This document shows, piece by piece, positions 25,431 to 33,170 of a stretch of 64,000 nt of DNA. Under the pieces are notes generated by a model, which did no database searches, was not told the DNA's origin, and was given only the letters and a program-made list of their open reading frames with translations. The stretch comes from Streptomyces sp. NBC_00569 (GTDB taxonomy: Bacteria; Actinomycetota; Actinomycetes; Streptomycetales; Streptomycetaceae). Every line of letters starts with the position of its first letter. Position 1 is the first letter of the stretch. The translations under genes and the position numbers were made by a program. The stretch lies in NCBI RefSeq assembly GCF_036345255.1, contig NZ_CP107783.1, positions 6,370,001-6,434,000 of the forward strand. The letters are read 5' to 3'.

Positions 25431-25690
25431 CGTACGAGACAAGGCCGGGCAACGGGGCAGTGGCAGCCCTACCGAACGACGGCGCCGCGTACGAGGCAGG
25501 GCCCGGCGACGGGGAGGGCACAGCCGCACCGAACGACGGCCGCACACGAGACAAGGCCCGGCGACGGGAAGGCAGCCCCGCCGAAAGGCCAACCGCGTAC
25601 GAGACGCGCGGCAGCGAGTCCTACCGGCAGCGAGCCCCACTGGCAGCGAGTCCCATGGGCGCGAGTCTCGCGGGCAGCGAGTCCCACCGG
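25431..25690. repeat. Two adjacent tandem-repeat arrays in a gene-free gap
   Basis: The 583-base gap 25366-25948 has no convincing gene. It holds a degenerate 53-57-base repeat beginning CGTACGAGACAAGG(C)CCGGC at about 25431, 25488, 25543 and 25596, and directly after it five units of a 16-base repeat (core GGCAGCGAGTCCCACC) with GCAGCGAG or close variants at 25611, 25627, 25643, 25659 and 25674. Both run past the 3' end of the membrane-protein gene toward the lactonase gene. Function unknown. Confidence 0.75.
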
Positions 25691-25948
25691 CGGTGAGACA
25701 CCGACGAGACGGGAGGGGACGTGGGGGCATGTGCGCGCGGAGCCACCAGCACCACGTACAGGCAATCAGCTCGCCGACGTACACCCGTAGAACAGCGAGC
25801 ACGTACATGCCCCCGCGGCCCCGCACCCGACAACGCAACGGCCGAGGACAGCCGGCACAGCAGACGAGGCCAAGGCCCAAACCCCACCACTCGTCGCCCA
25901 TGACGCTGCCCCGACCATCCCCCCTCCACGACAACGGAGAGCCGAACC

Positions 25949-27148
25949 ATGAACGCGAACGCGACGCACCACCCAAACCGCCGAAGGCTGCTCGCAGCAT
26001 CCGCGGCCGGAGTCGTCGCCGCACTGGCGTGGACCGGGGCCACCGCCGTCGCGGGTGACGCCCCGCGCCCCCGAGCCAGGCGTGCGTACATCGGCGGGTT
26101 CACGCTCGGCGAGTACGGTCTGCCGGGCCTCCCCGGCATCGGCATCGCCCGGGTCGGAGCGGCCGGACAGCTCGAACTCGCGGGCTGGCAGCGGGACATC
26201 GTGAACCCCTCCTACCTCACCCTCGCCCCGAACCACCGCCACCTGTACGCCGTGAGCCAACGCCCCGGCGGCGCCACCGGCTCGCTCCACGCGTACCGCA
26301 TCGACGGCGACCGACTGCACCCCCAGGGCCTACCGCGCTCCAGCCACGGCGCCGCCCCCGTCCACCTGGCCGTGCACCCCAAGGGCCGCTTCCTGCTCAC
26401 CGTGAACTACGACTCGGGTCACCTCGCGGTCCTGCCGGTGCACCCCGACGGCTCCCTCGGCGAGGCCGTCCAGGTGCTTCGCCACCACGGCCACGGCCCG
26501 CACCCGCAGGAACAGCGCGGCCCTCACCCGCACATGATCGCCTTCGACCCCGCGGGCCGCCGCGTCCTCGTCCCCGACAAGGGCAACGACCACATCTACA
26601 TCTACGACTTCGACACGCGCACCGGCCGCCTGGAGCTCGCCGACCGGACCCATGTCGGCCGAGGCATCGGCCCACGCCACCTCGTCTTCCATCCCGCCGG
26701 CAAGCTGGCCTACGTCACCAACGAACTGGGCCACTCCGTGACCGTCCACGCGTACGACGCGGCCACGGGCCGGCTCACTCCGGTCTCGCACGCCTCCGTG
26801 GCCCCGCCCGGCATCAACCCGCGTAACGCCCCCTCCGCCGTCCACCTCACGCGAGACGGCGACACCCTGGTGACGGCTGACCGGGGCCTCGACACGGTCG
26901 AGTCGTTCCGCGTGGAGAACGCGGGCCGCACCCTCACGCTGCTCGCGTCGCAGCCGGTCACGGCGAAGGCTCCGGGGACCCGCTGGCCCAGGGACGTGGC
27001 ACTCGACGCGTCGGACCGGTTCGTCTACACGGCGAACCAGGCGGGCCAGTCGGTCAGCGCGTTCCGCCTGGACCCGGCCACGGGCCGCCTCGCCCCGACG
27101 GCACCGCCGCTCCAAGTGGCGAGCCCCAGCTGCGTACTGCTGGCGTAG
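25949..27148 (+). CDS. Secreted beta-propeller lactonase (6-phosphogluconolactonase-like)
   Basis: A 399-residue seven-bladed propeller of the YbhE/Pgl lactonase family. An N-terminal signal with a twin Arg (RRRLLAASAAGVVAALAW) and an AGDA-type cleavage region suggests Tat export. Blade motifs recur: NPSYLTLAPNHRHLYAVSQ, VHLAVHPKGRFLLTVNY, PHMIAFDPAGRRVLVPDKG and PRDVALDASDRFVYTANQ. Because it is exported, a cytoplasmic pentose-phosphate role is unlikely. GGAGAG precedes the ATG. Being near an afsA homologue it might hydrolyse a lactone signal, but secreted family members are common and often of unknown function. Confidence 0.85.
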   Translation: MNANATHHPNRRRLLAASAAGVVAALAWTGATAVAGDAPRPRARRAYIGGFTLGEYGLPGLPGIGIARVGAAGQLELAGWQRDIVNPSYLTLAPNHRHLYAVSQRPGGATGSLHAYRIDGDRLHPQGLPRSSHGAAPVHLAVHPKGRFLLTVNYDSGHLAVLPVHPDGSLGEAVQVLRHHGHGPHPQEQRGPHPHMIAFDPAGRRVLVPDKGNDHIYIYDFDTRTGRLELADRTHVGRGIGPRHLVFHPAGKLAYVTNELGHSVTVHAYDAATGRLTPVSHASVAPPGINPRNAPSAVHLTRDGDTLVTADRGLDTVESFRVENAGRTLTLLASQPVTAKAPGTRWPRDVALDASDRFVYTANQAGQSVSAFRLDPATGRLAPTAPPLQVASPSCVLLA

Positions 27149-27154
27149 AACGCA

Positions 27155-27240
27155 CCGCGACACGACACGACACGACACCAGACGAGACGAGACGAGACGA
27201 GCCGACAGGACACACACGACACGACACAACACAACACGAG
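27155..27240. repeat. Low-complexity ACGAC/CGAGA repeats
   Basis: Just after the lactonase stop, about 85 bases consist of pentanucleotide-like runs: CACGA repeated, then CGAGA four times near 27181-27200, then ACACG and ACAAC runs. One strand is nearly free of T. Such simple sequence is unusual in a Streptomyces intergenic region and could vary in copy number. Confidence 0.8.
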
Positions 27241-27241
27241 C

Positions 27242-27283
27242 GAGGGGCGACCCCCAGATCCACAGATCCGAGAACCGCCCCTC
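27242..27283. terminator. Possible bidirectional terminator
   Basis: GAGGGGCG (27242-27249) and CGCCCCTC (27276-27283) form perfect 8-base arms between the convergent lactonase and PPTase genes. The 26-base loop is long and there is no T tract, so confidence is modest. Confidence 0.4.
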
Positions 27284-27302
27284 ACGCACACGCGCGCCCC
27301 AC

Positions 27303-28190
27303 CTAGGGCCGCCAAGGCACCACAGTCACCCCGACGTCGGCCCGCCCGCTGGCCACAGAGGCCGCATAGCCGTCAGGCGAGCGCACGCTGCGCACGAACC
27401 ACTCGTGACCAGAGCCCGGCACACGCGCCGCCCGCCAGGTGCCGAAGACGTGCCCGGTGTAGCGAGGCGGCGTCCGGCTCAGGCCTGTACCCGCGGCCTT
27501 CACCAGCGCCTCGGCGCGCGTCCACTGCTCGAAGCCGTGGGTGTTGCGGCCGCCCTGGACGCAGGGGATCCGGTTCCAGTCCATGTCGGCCCTGACCCGC
27601 TCGATGTCGACGCCGACGGGTACCTCGGCCGAGTCACCGACGGCGATGAGCGCGTACGCCGCCGAGTGCGACAGGCTCGCCGACAGGGTGGTCCCGTCGG
27701 GCGCGAACGGCACGGGCTTGCCGTGCCCGTCGTCACCGCAGCGCGCACAGAACCGGCGGAATCCCACGTCGGCCGGGTCGACCCCGAGGGCATGGCCGAG
27801 CACGGTCCGGTAGACGTGATGGACGGCCAGATACCGCATCCGGTCACCGCCTCGCCGGAACCGGGCGAAGCGCTCACGCTCGGCCGGGTCGAGAACGCCG
27901 TAGGCCTCTTCATGGGGAACGGCGGAGGCAGCCGAGGCGACGGACACAGTCCAGAGCCGAATGCCCCCGCCCACCGAACCGCTCGCCGAATGGCCCACCG
28001 AGCCGCTCGCCGAACGACGCACCGAACCACTTACAGAACCGCCCACCGAACCACTTACAGAACCGCCTACCGAGCCACTCACAGAACCGCCTACCGAGCC
28101 ACTCACAGAACCGCCCACCGAGCCACTCACAGAACCGCCCACCGAACCACGGGCCGGCCCACCCCCCGTACGGACAAAGATGCTGCTCAC
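27303..28190 (-). CDS. Sfp-type 4'-phosphopantetheinyl transferase with N-terminal GSV repeats
   Basis: A 295-residue enzyme that converts apo-carrier proteins to holo forms. The transferase core starts near residue 95 (EAYGVLDPAERERFARFRRGGDRMRYL) and has ASLSHSAAYALIAVG, the Mg-binding VGVDIERV and WTRAEALVKAAGTGL, where Arg/Ala replace the usual Lys-Glu-Ala order. The first 80 residues are almost entirely Gly, Ser and Val, from eight-residue repeats (GGSVSGSV) encoded by a 24-base tandem repeat. GTG at 28190 overlaps the SARP stop (GTGA). It probably activates the ACP at 11.8 kb, the only carrier protein seen here. Confidence 0.85.
   Translation of the reverse strand: MSSIFVRTGGGPARGSVGGSVSGSVGGSVSGSVGGSVSGSVGGSVSGSVGGSVSGSVRRSASGSVGHSASGSVGGGIRLWTVSVASAASAVPHEEAYGVLDPAERERFARFRRGGDRMRYLAVHHVYRTVLGHALGVDPADVGFRRFCARCGDDGHGKPVPFAPDGTTLSASLSHSAAYALIAVGDSAEVPVGVDIERVRADMDWNRIPCVQGGRNTHGFEQWTRAEALVKAAGTGLSRTPPRYTGHVFGTWRAARVPGSGHEWFVRSVRSPDGYAASVASGRADVGVTVVPWRP
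27966..28150. repeat. 24-base tandem repeat inside PPTase gene
   Basis: Seven or so units of the 24-base motif ACAGAACCGCCCACCGAGCC(ACTC) follow one another in phase and encode Gly-Ser-Val repeats on the minus strand. Units in the middle are nearly identical and those at the left edge have diverged. Because the unit is a multiple of three, copy-number change would not break the frame. Confidence 0.88.
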
Positions 28191-29044
28191 GCCGCAGACC
28201 CACCCGCCAGGATGTGATGCTGGAGCTGACGCAGGTCCTCGGAGGGCTCCAGTCCCAGCTCCTCGGCGAGCACGGCCCGTACGTCGTGGAAGGCGCGCAG
28301 CGCGTCCCCCCGGCGCCCGCACCGGTGCAGCGCGTCGATGAGGCGCGCGTGCAGCCACTCGTTGAGCGGGTCGACGGCGACCAGACGGCGCAGCTCGGGC
28401 ACGAGCTCGCGGTGGCGGCCGAGCCCCATGGCCGCCTCGATGCGCAACTCCTGGGCACGTACGCGCAGTTCCTCGATGCGGGCGGCGTGCCCGGCGAGTA
28501 CGCGGCCGTGGCCGACATCGGACAGCGTCCGCCCACGCCACAGCCCGAGCGCGGTGTCCAGGCGCTCCAGGGCCTTCTCGCGGCGCCCGGCGCGCAGCTC
28601 GGCGCGCCCCTGCCCGTACAGGCGGGTGAAGTTTTCCAGGTCGAGGCGGCCCGGCGCGGTGCGGAGCGAATACCCGGTGGCCTCGGTGGAGATGACGTCG
28701 CGGACGGCGCCGGCGCCGAGCTCGCGCTCCAGCTCCTGGCGCAGGTGATAGATGTGCGTGCGCACGGTGCTGACGGCGGTGGGCGGCGGAGCCCCGTCCC
28801 AGAGCTCCTCGACGAGCGTGTCCACCTCGACGATGTCGTGGGCGCGCACGGCGAGGAGCGCGAGCAGCTTGCGCACCTTGGGCCCGCGTGGCCGGTGCGT
28901 CACGCCGCCGCCGACGGCCTCCAGTGGGCCGAGGATGCGGAAGCCGACGCTCCCGTCGGGTTCTGAGGCCGTGACGCCGGGTATTCGGAAGCGGGCCTGG
29001 GTGTCGCGCATCGTGGGTCCCCCGTTTCTGTCGGAACTGCTCAT
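28187..29044 (-). CDS. SARP-family pathway activator
   Basis: A 285-residue Streptomyces antibiotic regulatory protein. An OmpR-like winged helix (FRILGPLEAVGGGVTHRPRGPKVRKLLALLAVRAHDIV, about 32-115) is followed by a bacterial transcriptional activation domain (LENFTRLYGQGRAELRAG to EDLRQLQHHIL). No ATPase or TPR extension is present, so it is of the small type (ActII-ORF4-like). The ATG at 29044 overlaps the UbiA stop (ATGA); a second ATG at 29011 with GGGGGAC upstream may be the true start. It is coupled to the PPTase gene. SARPs activate nearby biosynthetic operons, so the PKS operons are its expected targets. Confidence 0.9.
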   Translation of the reverse strand: MSSSDRNGGPTMRDTQARFRIPGVTASEPDGSVGFRILGPLEAVGGGVTHRPRGPKVRKLLALLAVRAHDIVEVDTLVEELWDGAPPPTAVSTVRTHIYHLRQELERELGAGAVRDVISTEATGYSLRTAPGRLDLENFTRLYGQGRAELRAGRREKALERLDTALGLWRGRTLSDVGHGRVLAGHAARIEELRVRAQELRIEAAMGLGRHRELVPELRRLVAVDPLNEWLHARLIDALHRCGRRGDALRAFHDVRAVLAEELGLEPSEDLRQLQHHILAGGSAA

Positions 29045-29997
29045 GCGATGGGCTGGGCGAAGGTGACGAGATGCGCCGCGTACTGGGTGACCATGAAGAT
29101 CCGGTACGGCAGCCGGCGCCGGGCCCGCGAGTCGTCGGGGCGGGCGGTCAGCGCGGCGGCGCTCAGCGCGAGCGCCCCGCACAGGACCACACCGGCGGGC
29201 GCGAGCAGCCCGTACGAGGCAGTGGCCACGGCGCACACGAGGAGCGCGGCGCCGATCCCCACGGCGCTCAGCGACACGATCAGCGCGGTGACGGCGCGGC
29301 CCCAGACCACGGTCCAGTTGCGGCGGCCGTGCTTGGCGTCGCCCTCGGCGTCGGAGAAGTCCTTGGCCACCGCGCCGACCATGCCCATCCACAGACACAT
29401 GGCGGCCGAGAAGGCGAGCAGCGCGGGGGACAGGGGCGCGGCGCCGCTCAGGGCGCCCGCGGTGTAGGCGAGGGCGCCGCTGGCCACGACGACGGCGATG
29501 GTGCCGGGGGTGCGGCTCTTGAGGGCGAGGCCGGGCGCGGAGTACGCGTATCCGAGCAGCAGCATGCCGGCGGTGACCAGGAACATCAGCGGGCCGAGCA
29601 CGGCGCCGCCGGTGAGGGCGAGGGCGGCGAGCACCCGGGCGGTGTTGCGGGCGAAGCGGACGGGCAGGGCGCCGCGTGCGATGGGCCGCACGGAGCCGTT
29701 GGCCCGGTCCTCGTGGATATCCGTGACACCGTTGTAGAGATAGGTGAATGCGACGGAACAGAACCAGACGGCCGCGCCGAGAACGAGTGACGGCCGAATT
29801 GCCAGGTGGGACACGTAAGAAGCGGTTCCGGCCGTACCGGCCACCAGGAAGCGCAGCAGAAAGATGACCTGCACGGCATACCTGGATTCCTGTGCGCACA
29901 GGGCCAGGAGGTGGAACTTCCCCAGGGTACCGGCCGATTTTCCGGATCGCGGAGTCGAGGTGGGTATCAGGGTTTTCGCAGGCGTCGCTATCGACAT
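29041..29997 (-). CDS. UbiA-family prenyltransferase
   Basis: A 318-residue membrane enzyme with about eight helices. Both Asp-rich prenyl-diphosphate motifs are seen: NGVTDIHEDRANGSVRPIARG (NxxxD type) and KDFSDAEGDAKHGRRNW. It would transfer a prenyl group from a soluble or polyprenyl diphosphate to an acceptor. No prenyl-diphosphate synthase is in the window. It is the first gene of UbiA-SARP-PPTase, linked by overlaps, suggesting that prenylation (or a lipid-carrier role) belongs to the regulated pathway. Acceptor unknown. Confidence 0.87.
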   Translation of the reverse strand: MSIATPAKTLIPTSTPRSGKSAGTLGKFHLLALCAQESRYAVQVIFLLRFLVAGTAGTASYVSHLAIRPSLVLGAAVWFCSVAFTYLYNGVTDIHEDRANGSVRPIARGALPVRFARNTARVLAALALTGGAVLGPLMFLVTAGMLLLGYAYSAPGLALKSRTPGTIAVVVASGALAYTAGALSGAAPLSPALLAFSAAMCLWMGMVGAVAKDFSDAEGDAKHGRRNWTVVWGRAVTALIVSLSAVGIGAALLVCAVATASYGLLAPAGVVLCGALALSAAALTARPDDSRARRRLPYRIFMVTQYAAHLVTFAQPIA

Positions 29998-30047
29998 ACC
30001 TGTGAACCTAATCCGAGTGGGGGAGAGGTGACAGACTCTCCATGGGC

Positions 30048-30079
30048 CACGGGGATACTCCCTAAGATGTATCCCCGTG
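30048..30079. promoter_or_regulatory. Perfect 11-base palindrome between response regulator and UbiA genes
   Basis: Arms CACGGGGATAC (30048-30058) and GTATCCCCGTG (30069-30079) flank a 10-base spacer. It lies 12 bases past the response-regulator stop and 50 bases before the UbiA start. A related GGGATAC-N6-GTATAGG is upstream of the kinase gene at about 32019-32037. It is either an operator for the response regulator or a terminator of its operon; there is no T tract. Confidence 0.65.
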
Positions 30080-30090
30080 ACTCAACCTTC

Positions 30091-30795
30091 CTATGGGTTG
30101 GGCGATTTCGCGTCACGTCCAGGACCCTGTGGTCTTCTGATCAGCTGCGCGTCCACTGCTTTGTTAACGGCGTCGATACGCGATACGGCGTGGAGTTTCT
30201 CGAAGATGTTGCGCAGATGTCGCTTCACGGTGCCTTCGGTAATCCGCAGCCGGGTGGCGATCTGGCGATTGCTCAGGGCGGCGGCCGCCTGCGTGAGCAC
30301 TTCCCGTTCCCTGGGGGAAAGGGTCTGCTGGGGCTCACTGAATCCGGATTCTGGAATTCCGCTGCGGGGCACGGCGATCGTCACATGAGGATCGCGCGCC
30401 GCCGTATTCCGGATCGCCGACAGGAGCGACTCGCGCGGCACGCTCTTGTGCAGATAGCCGCGCGCGCCGCGGGCGAGCAGTTCCTGCACCAGCTGCGCGT
30501 CGTTGTACATCGTCAGCATCAGCACGTGCAGTTCCGGGAAGCGCCCCGTCAGCTCGCTCACGACGCTGGGCGCGTGGTGATCGGGCATCTCCACGTCGAG
30601 CAGCACCACCTGCGCGCCCGTGCGCTCCACCAGGTCGCCCAGGCCCTGCGAGGTGTCGACGTCCGCCACGACCCGCAGGTCGTCCTCCGCGTCGAGCAGC
30701 TGGCACAGGGCGGTGCGCAGCAGGGAGTGGTCGTCGACGGCGATGATGCCGATCGGCTCAGCCGTGGCGTGCCGTCCCTCGTCCGTCGTCTGCAT
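30091..30795 (-). CDS. NarL/LuxR-family response regulator
   Basis: A 234-residue two-component regulator. The receiver domain (about 14-130) has the acidic pair VDDH (Asp21, Asp22), phospho-acceptor Asp67 in LLDVEMP, and Lys in LHKS. The LuxR-type DNA-binding domain follows (LSPREREVLTQAAAALSNRQIATRLRITEGTVKRHLRNIFEKL, about 160-205). ATG at 30795 lies within the kinase gene, giving a 38-base overlap. It is the partner of the kinase upstream. The palindrome right after it suggests control of the UbiA-SARP-PPTase unit. Confidence 0.92.
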   Translation of the reverse strand: MQTTDEGRHATAEPIGIIAVDDHSLLRTALCQLLDAEDDLRVVADVDTSQGLGDLVERTGAQVVLLDVEMPDHHAPSVVSELTGRFPELHVLMLTMYNDAQLVQELLARGARGYLHKSVPRESLLSAIRNTAARDPHVTIAVPRSGIPESGFSEPQQTLSPREREVLTQAAAALSNRQIATRLRITEGTVKRHLRNIFEKLHAVSRIDAVNKAVDAQLIRRPQGPGRDAKSPNP

Positions 30796-31894
30796 GTTCC
30801 TCCTCGTCCAGGGGGACGGACAGCTCGATGGCCGTGCCGTGCCCGGGGGCACTGTCGATGGTGAGCCGTCCGGCCAGGAGCTGGGCCCGCTCGGTCAGCG
30901 ACGCGAGCCCGTTCCCCTTCCGCTGCCCCGGTACGAAGCCGATGCCGTCGTCGTGCACGGACGCCTGGACGTGACGCGCGTCGACCTTTACGTCGATGGT
31001 GACGCGGGAGGCCGAGGCGTGGGCCAGCGCGTTGCGCAGGCACTCGCGGAGCATGATGAACAGGTCGTCGCTGACGCCGCGGGGCAGCAGGTCGTCCGGG
31101 TCGTCGACATGGATCTCCACCACGGGTTCGTCGATCGCCATGGCGCTGACGAACGCGGACAGGGCCAGCTGGAGCGAGCGGCACGTGTCCGACCTCGTGC
31201 GCAGCTCGGTGACGATGTCCCGGGTGGTGTAGAGCGTCTCCAGGATCGCCTGCTTGAGGCTGCCGAGCCGGGCGTCCGACGAGGCCGCGTGCTGCGTGAG
31301 TTCGTAGAGCTCGAGCTGGCGCAGGGCAAGGCCGGCGGTGCTGCCGATCCGGTCGTGGATCTCGCGCGCCATGCCGTGCCGGCCCTGCTGCGCGGCGTCA
31401 CGCACGATGTCGAGCAGGAAGAGGTCGTATCCGCTGGATCCTTCCTCCAGGCGCCGCGTGATCGCGGACTGCAGAATGGGCGGCACCTTCATCAGGTAAT
31501 GCTCGGAGCCGGGCCGGTCCGCGAAGATCCGTCCCAGGAACTCCATGGTGATCTGGAAGAACGCGGATCCCGCGCGGACCGAGTGGACCGGCGGAATTCC
31601 CTGGGAGATCCGGGCGCCGCCCAGGCGCCGGGTCTTCTTCATGAGCTGGGGATTGAGCGGCGCTTCGGTGCCGTACCGCAAGGCGTGCGCGCATTCCCCG
31701 AGAATATGCTGGGCCTGCTCGCGGCAGGAGGTCCAGGCTTCCTGATCCATGCCGAGCGGATTCTTCTGCTCGAGCAGAGCGCGCCGATAGACGTCGAGCA
31801 GTTCCGCTTCCAGTGCCTGTAATTCCGCAGCGAGCGTCGCGCCTTCAGGATCCGGAGTCTCCCCCTGGATTTCCTGCGGCGATGCGTCGTGCAC
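30758..31894 (-). CDS. Cytoplasmic sensor histidine kinase
   Basis: A 378-residue kinase with no membrane segment, so it senses an internal signal. An N-terminal region of about 160 residues is not recognised. The HisKA_3 motif MAREIHDRIGSTAGLALRQLELYE places the phospho-His near residue 180. The ATPase domain has the N-box ECLRNALAHASA and DDGIGFVPGQRKGNGLASLTERAQLLAG. The GTG at 31894 follows AAGGAAAC. It overlaps the response-regulator start. Such soluble NarL-type kinases occur in several Streptomyces antibiotic loci. Confidence 0.9.
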   Translation of the reverse strand: MHDASPQEIQGETPDPEGATLAAELQALEAELLDVYRRALLEQKNPLGMDQEAWTSCREQAQHILGECAHALRYGTEAPLNPQLMKKTRRLGGARISQGIPPVHSVRAGSAFFQITMEFLGRIFADRPGSEHYLMKVPPILQSAITRRLEEGSSGYDLFLLDIVRDAAQQGRHGMAREIHDRIGSTAGLALRQLELYELTQHAASSDARLGSLKQAILETLYTTRDIVTELRTRSDTCRSLQLALSAFVSAMAIDEPVVEIHVDDPDDLLPRGVSDDLFIMLRECLRNALAHASASRVTIDVKVDARHVQASVHDDGIGFVPGQRKGNGLASLTERAQLLAGRLTIDSAPGHGTAIELSVPLDEEEHADDGRGTARHG

Positions 31895-32018
31895 GTTTCC
31901 TTCCCCCCGTCGATACCCGTCGCCGCTTCCAGGTCCGGACTACGTTGTCAAGAGGGAAGACGGTTCGAAGATCGGATTGAGCATGCCTCGTGCCGCGACG
32001 GGGTGTCAAGCGACAACC

Positions 32019-32038
32019 GGGATACTCCGCCGTATAGG
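32019..32038. promoter_or_regulatory. Operator-like GGGATAC/GTATAGG site upstream of kinase gene
   Basis: GGGATACTCCGCCGTATAGG resembles a shortened form of the perfect palindrome at 30048-30079 (GGGATACTCC shared exactly). It lies about 125 bases upstream of the kinase start. Suggests autoregulation of the two-component system; spacer lengths differ, so this is tentative. Confidence 0.4.
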
Positions 32039-32098
32039 AGCGGCCTTCAACTACCTGTATTTACGGGCCTTCTGACAAGGCAATCCACGGCGCCGTCG

Positions 32099-32815
32099 TC
32101 AGCTCTCGCGGGCGGCATCCAGGACTTCGTCGCGAGCGGAACGCGTGGTTTCCCGACCCTTCACGTCCGTGGGCCCGCCACGGGTCGTATCGTCTGTTTC
32201 GGCCAACTTCTGTGCCGAGCACGAGAAATGTTCATGAATCAGCCGGCGCAGCGCAGAAAGCGCGACGTCGCCGAGCACGGTGCCGGACACCATGCTCGCC
32301 GCGGCACTCTCCGGGTCGGGCTGCCGGCGCAGCAACTGCACCTCGATGTCGACGACCCGCTCGAGCGCCTCCGCATACGTCTCCAGGAGCCGCGGCAGAT
32401 CGCGCTGTTCCAGCCATTCGCAGGTGACCAGTACCTGAGTGAGCGTCTGCCAGGCCGGATTGTCCGGGCTGACCTGCCACGACCGCTGCTCGGCGAGCGC
32501 CGTGGTCCGCTTCTTGGCGCGCTCCCACTCCTGGTCCTGCGACACGGACCCGCGCGAGGGCAGCGCGTACTGGACCGCGCCGAGCAGCTCGTGCAGCGGC
32601 GGCGAGGTGTCCATCCGCCCGACGATCTGCCGGATCGCCGCGGGGGAGAGCCCGCCGACATCGAGCAGCGTCCGCACGAGCGCCACCCGCCGGACATGGG
32701 ACTCGTCGTACTCCTGGGACTCGTCAAGAGCCGGCAGGAGCTCCATGCGCAGATAGAACCTGAGCATGCGGTCGGGGACGCCGGTCCGGCGGCTCAGATC
32801 GGAGAGCTGCGGCAC
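32099..32815 (-). CDS. MerR-family regulator, paralogue of the afsA-linked one
   Basis: A 238-residue regulator. The winged helix (LSDLSRRTGVPDRMLRFYL, VRRVALVRTLLDVGGLSP) and a C-terminal effector region (DNPAWQTLTQVLVTCEWLEQRDLPRLLETYAE, GTVLGDVALSALRRLIHEHF) align with the MerR protein at 19.9-20.5 kb over most of their length. A polar tail of about 35 residues is extra. The GTG at 32815 has GAAGGTGAG upstream. It lies just upstream of the two-component genes on the same strand, with 204 bases between. The paralogy ties this regulatory block to the PKS locus. Confidence 0.85.
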   Translation of the reverse strand: MPQLSDLSRRTGVPDRMLRFYLRMELLPALDESQEYDESHVRRVALVRTLLDVGGLSPAAIRQIVGRMDTSPPLHELLGAVQYALPSRGSVSQDQEWERAKKRTTALAEQRSWQVSPDNPAWQTLTQVLVTCEWLEQRDLPRLLETYAEALERVVDIEVQLLRRQPDPESAAASMVSGTVLGDVALSALRRLIHEHFSCSAQKLAETDDTTRGGPTDVKGRETTRSARDEVLDAARES

Positions 32816-33123
32816 GTCTCACTCACCTTCGGGCCAACTCGGCTGAACAGCCGTCCACTTCGGGGCGTACGGGCGGATCCGTGCGGAACGGCGAGGGGAA
32901 TCAGCGGGACCATATGCAGCATCGGAACCCGGGCACAAGACGGCCCGAGTGAACTCGATCACCAGTACAACCAAGGAAGTACCCGCGCTGTCCCCTGAGA
33001 CCGGACCGATCGCCGCTCGGGCGTGTCGGGGGTGGTACGGGCGGGGGTGGCCGCGGATCCGTCGGTGCGGTATCGCTTACGCCACTGCTACAGCCGGCTC
33101 GCTAGCGTCCGGCGAACCCCATG
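32816..33123. other. Intergenic region without recognisable gene
   Basis: About 300 bases between the second MerR gene and the tRNA terminator. It must include the MerR promoter. No open frame with a ribosome site and no repeat stood out; it probably marks the left boundary between the biosynthetic locus and core genes. Confidence 0.5.
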
Positions 33124-33149
33124 AAAAAAGGCCCTCCCTGGGGAGGGCC
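33124..33149 (-). terminator. Intrinsic terminator of tRNA-Arg
   Basis: On the minus strand GGCCCTCCC-CA-GGGAGGGCC is followed by six T (33130-33149 stem, 33124-33129 T tract). A textbook Rho-independent terminator 21 bases after the tRNA 3' end. Confidence 0.93.
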
Positions 33150-33170
33150 GGCGACCCGGTGACGATGCGG

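Noticed and set aside
25423..26058. 211-codon frame through the tandem repeats before the lactonase gene
   Set aside because: Low-complexity Arg/Gly-rich translation reflecting repeats; no ribosome site, and it overlaps the lactonase start out of frame.
27960..28180. Possible CRISPR array, because of regular repeats
   Set aside because: The repeats are contiguous 24-base units without spacers and encode Gly-Ser-Val in the PPTase frame.
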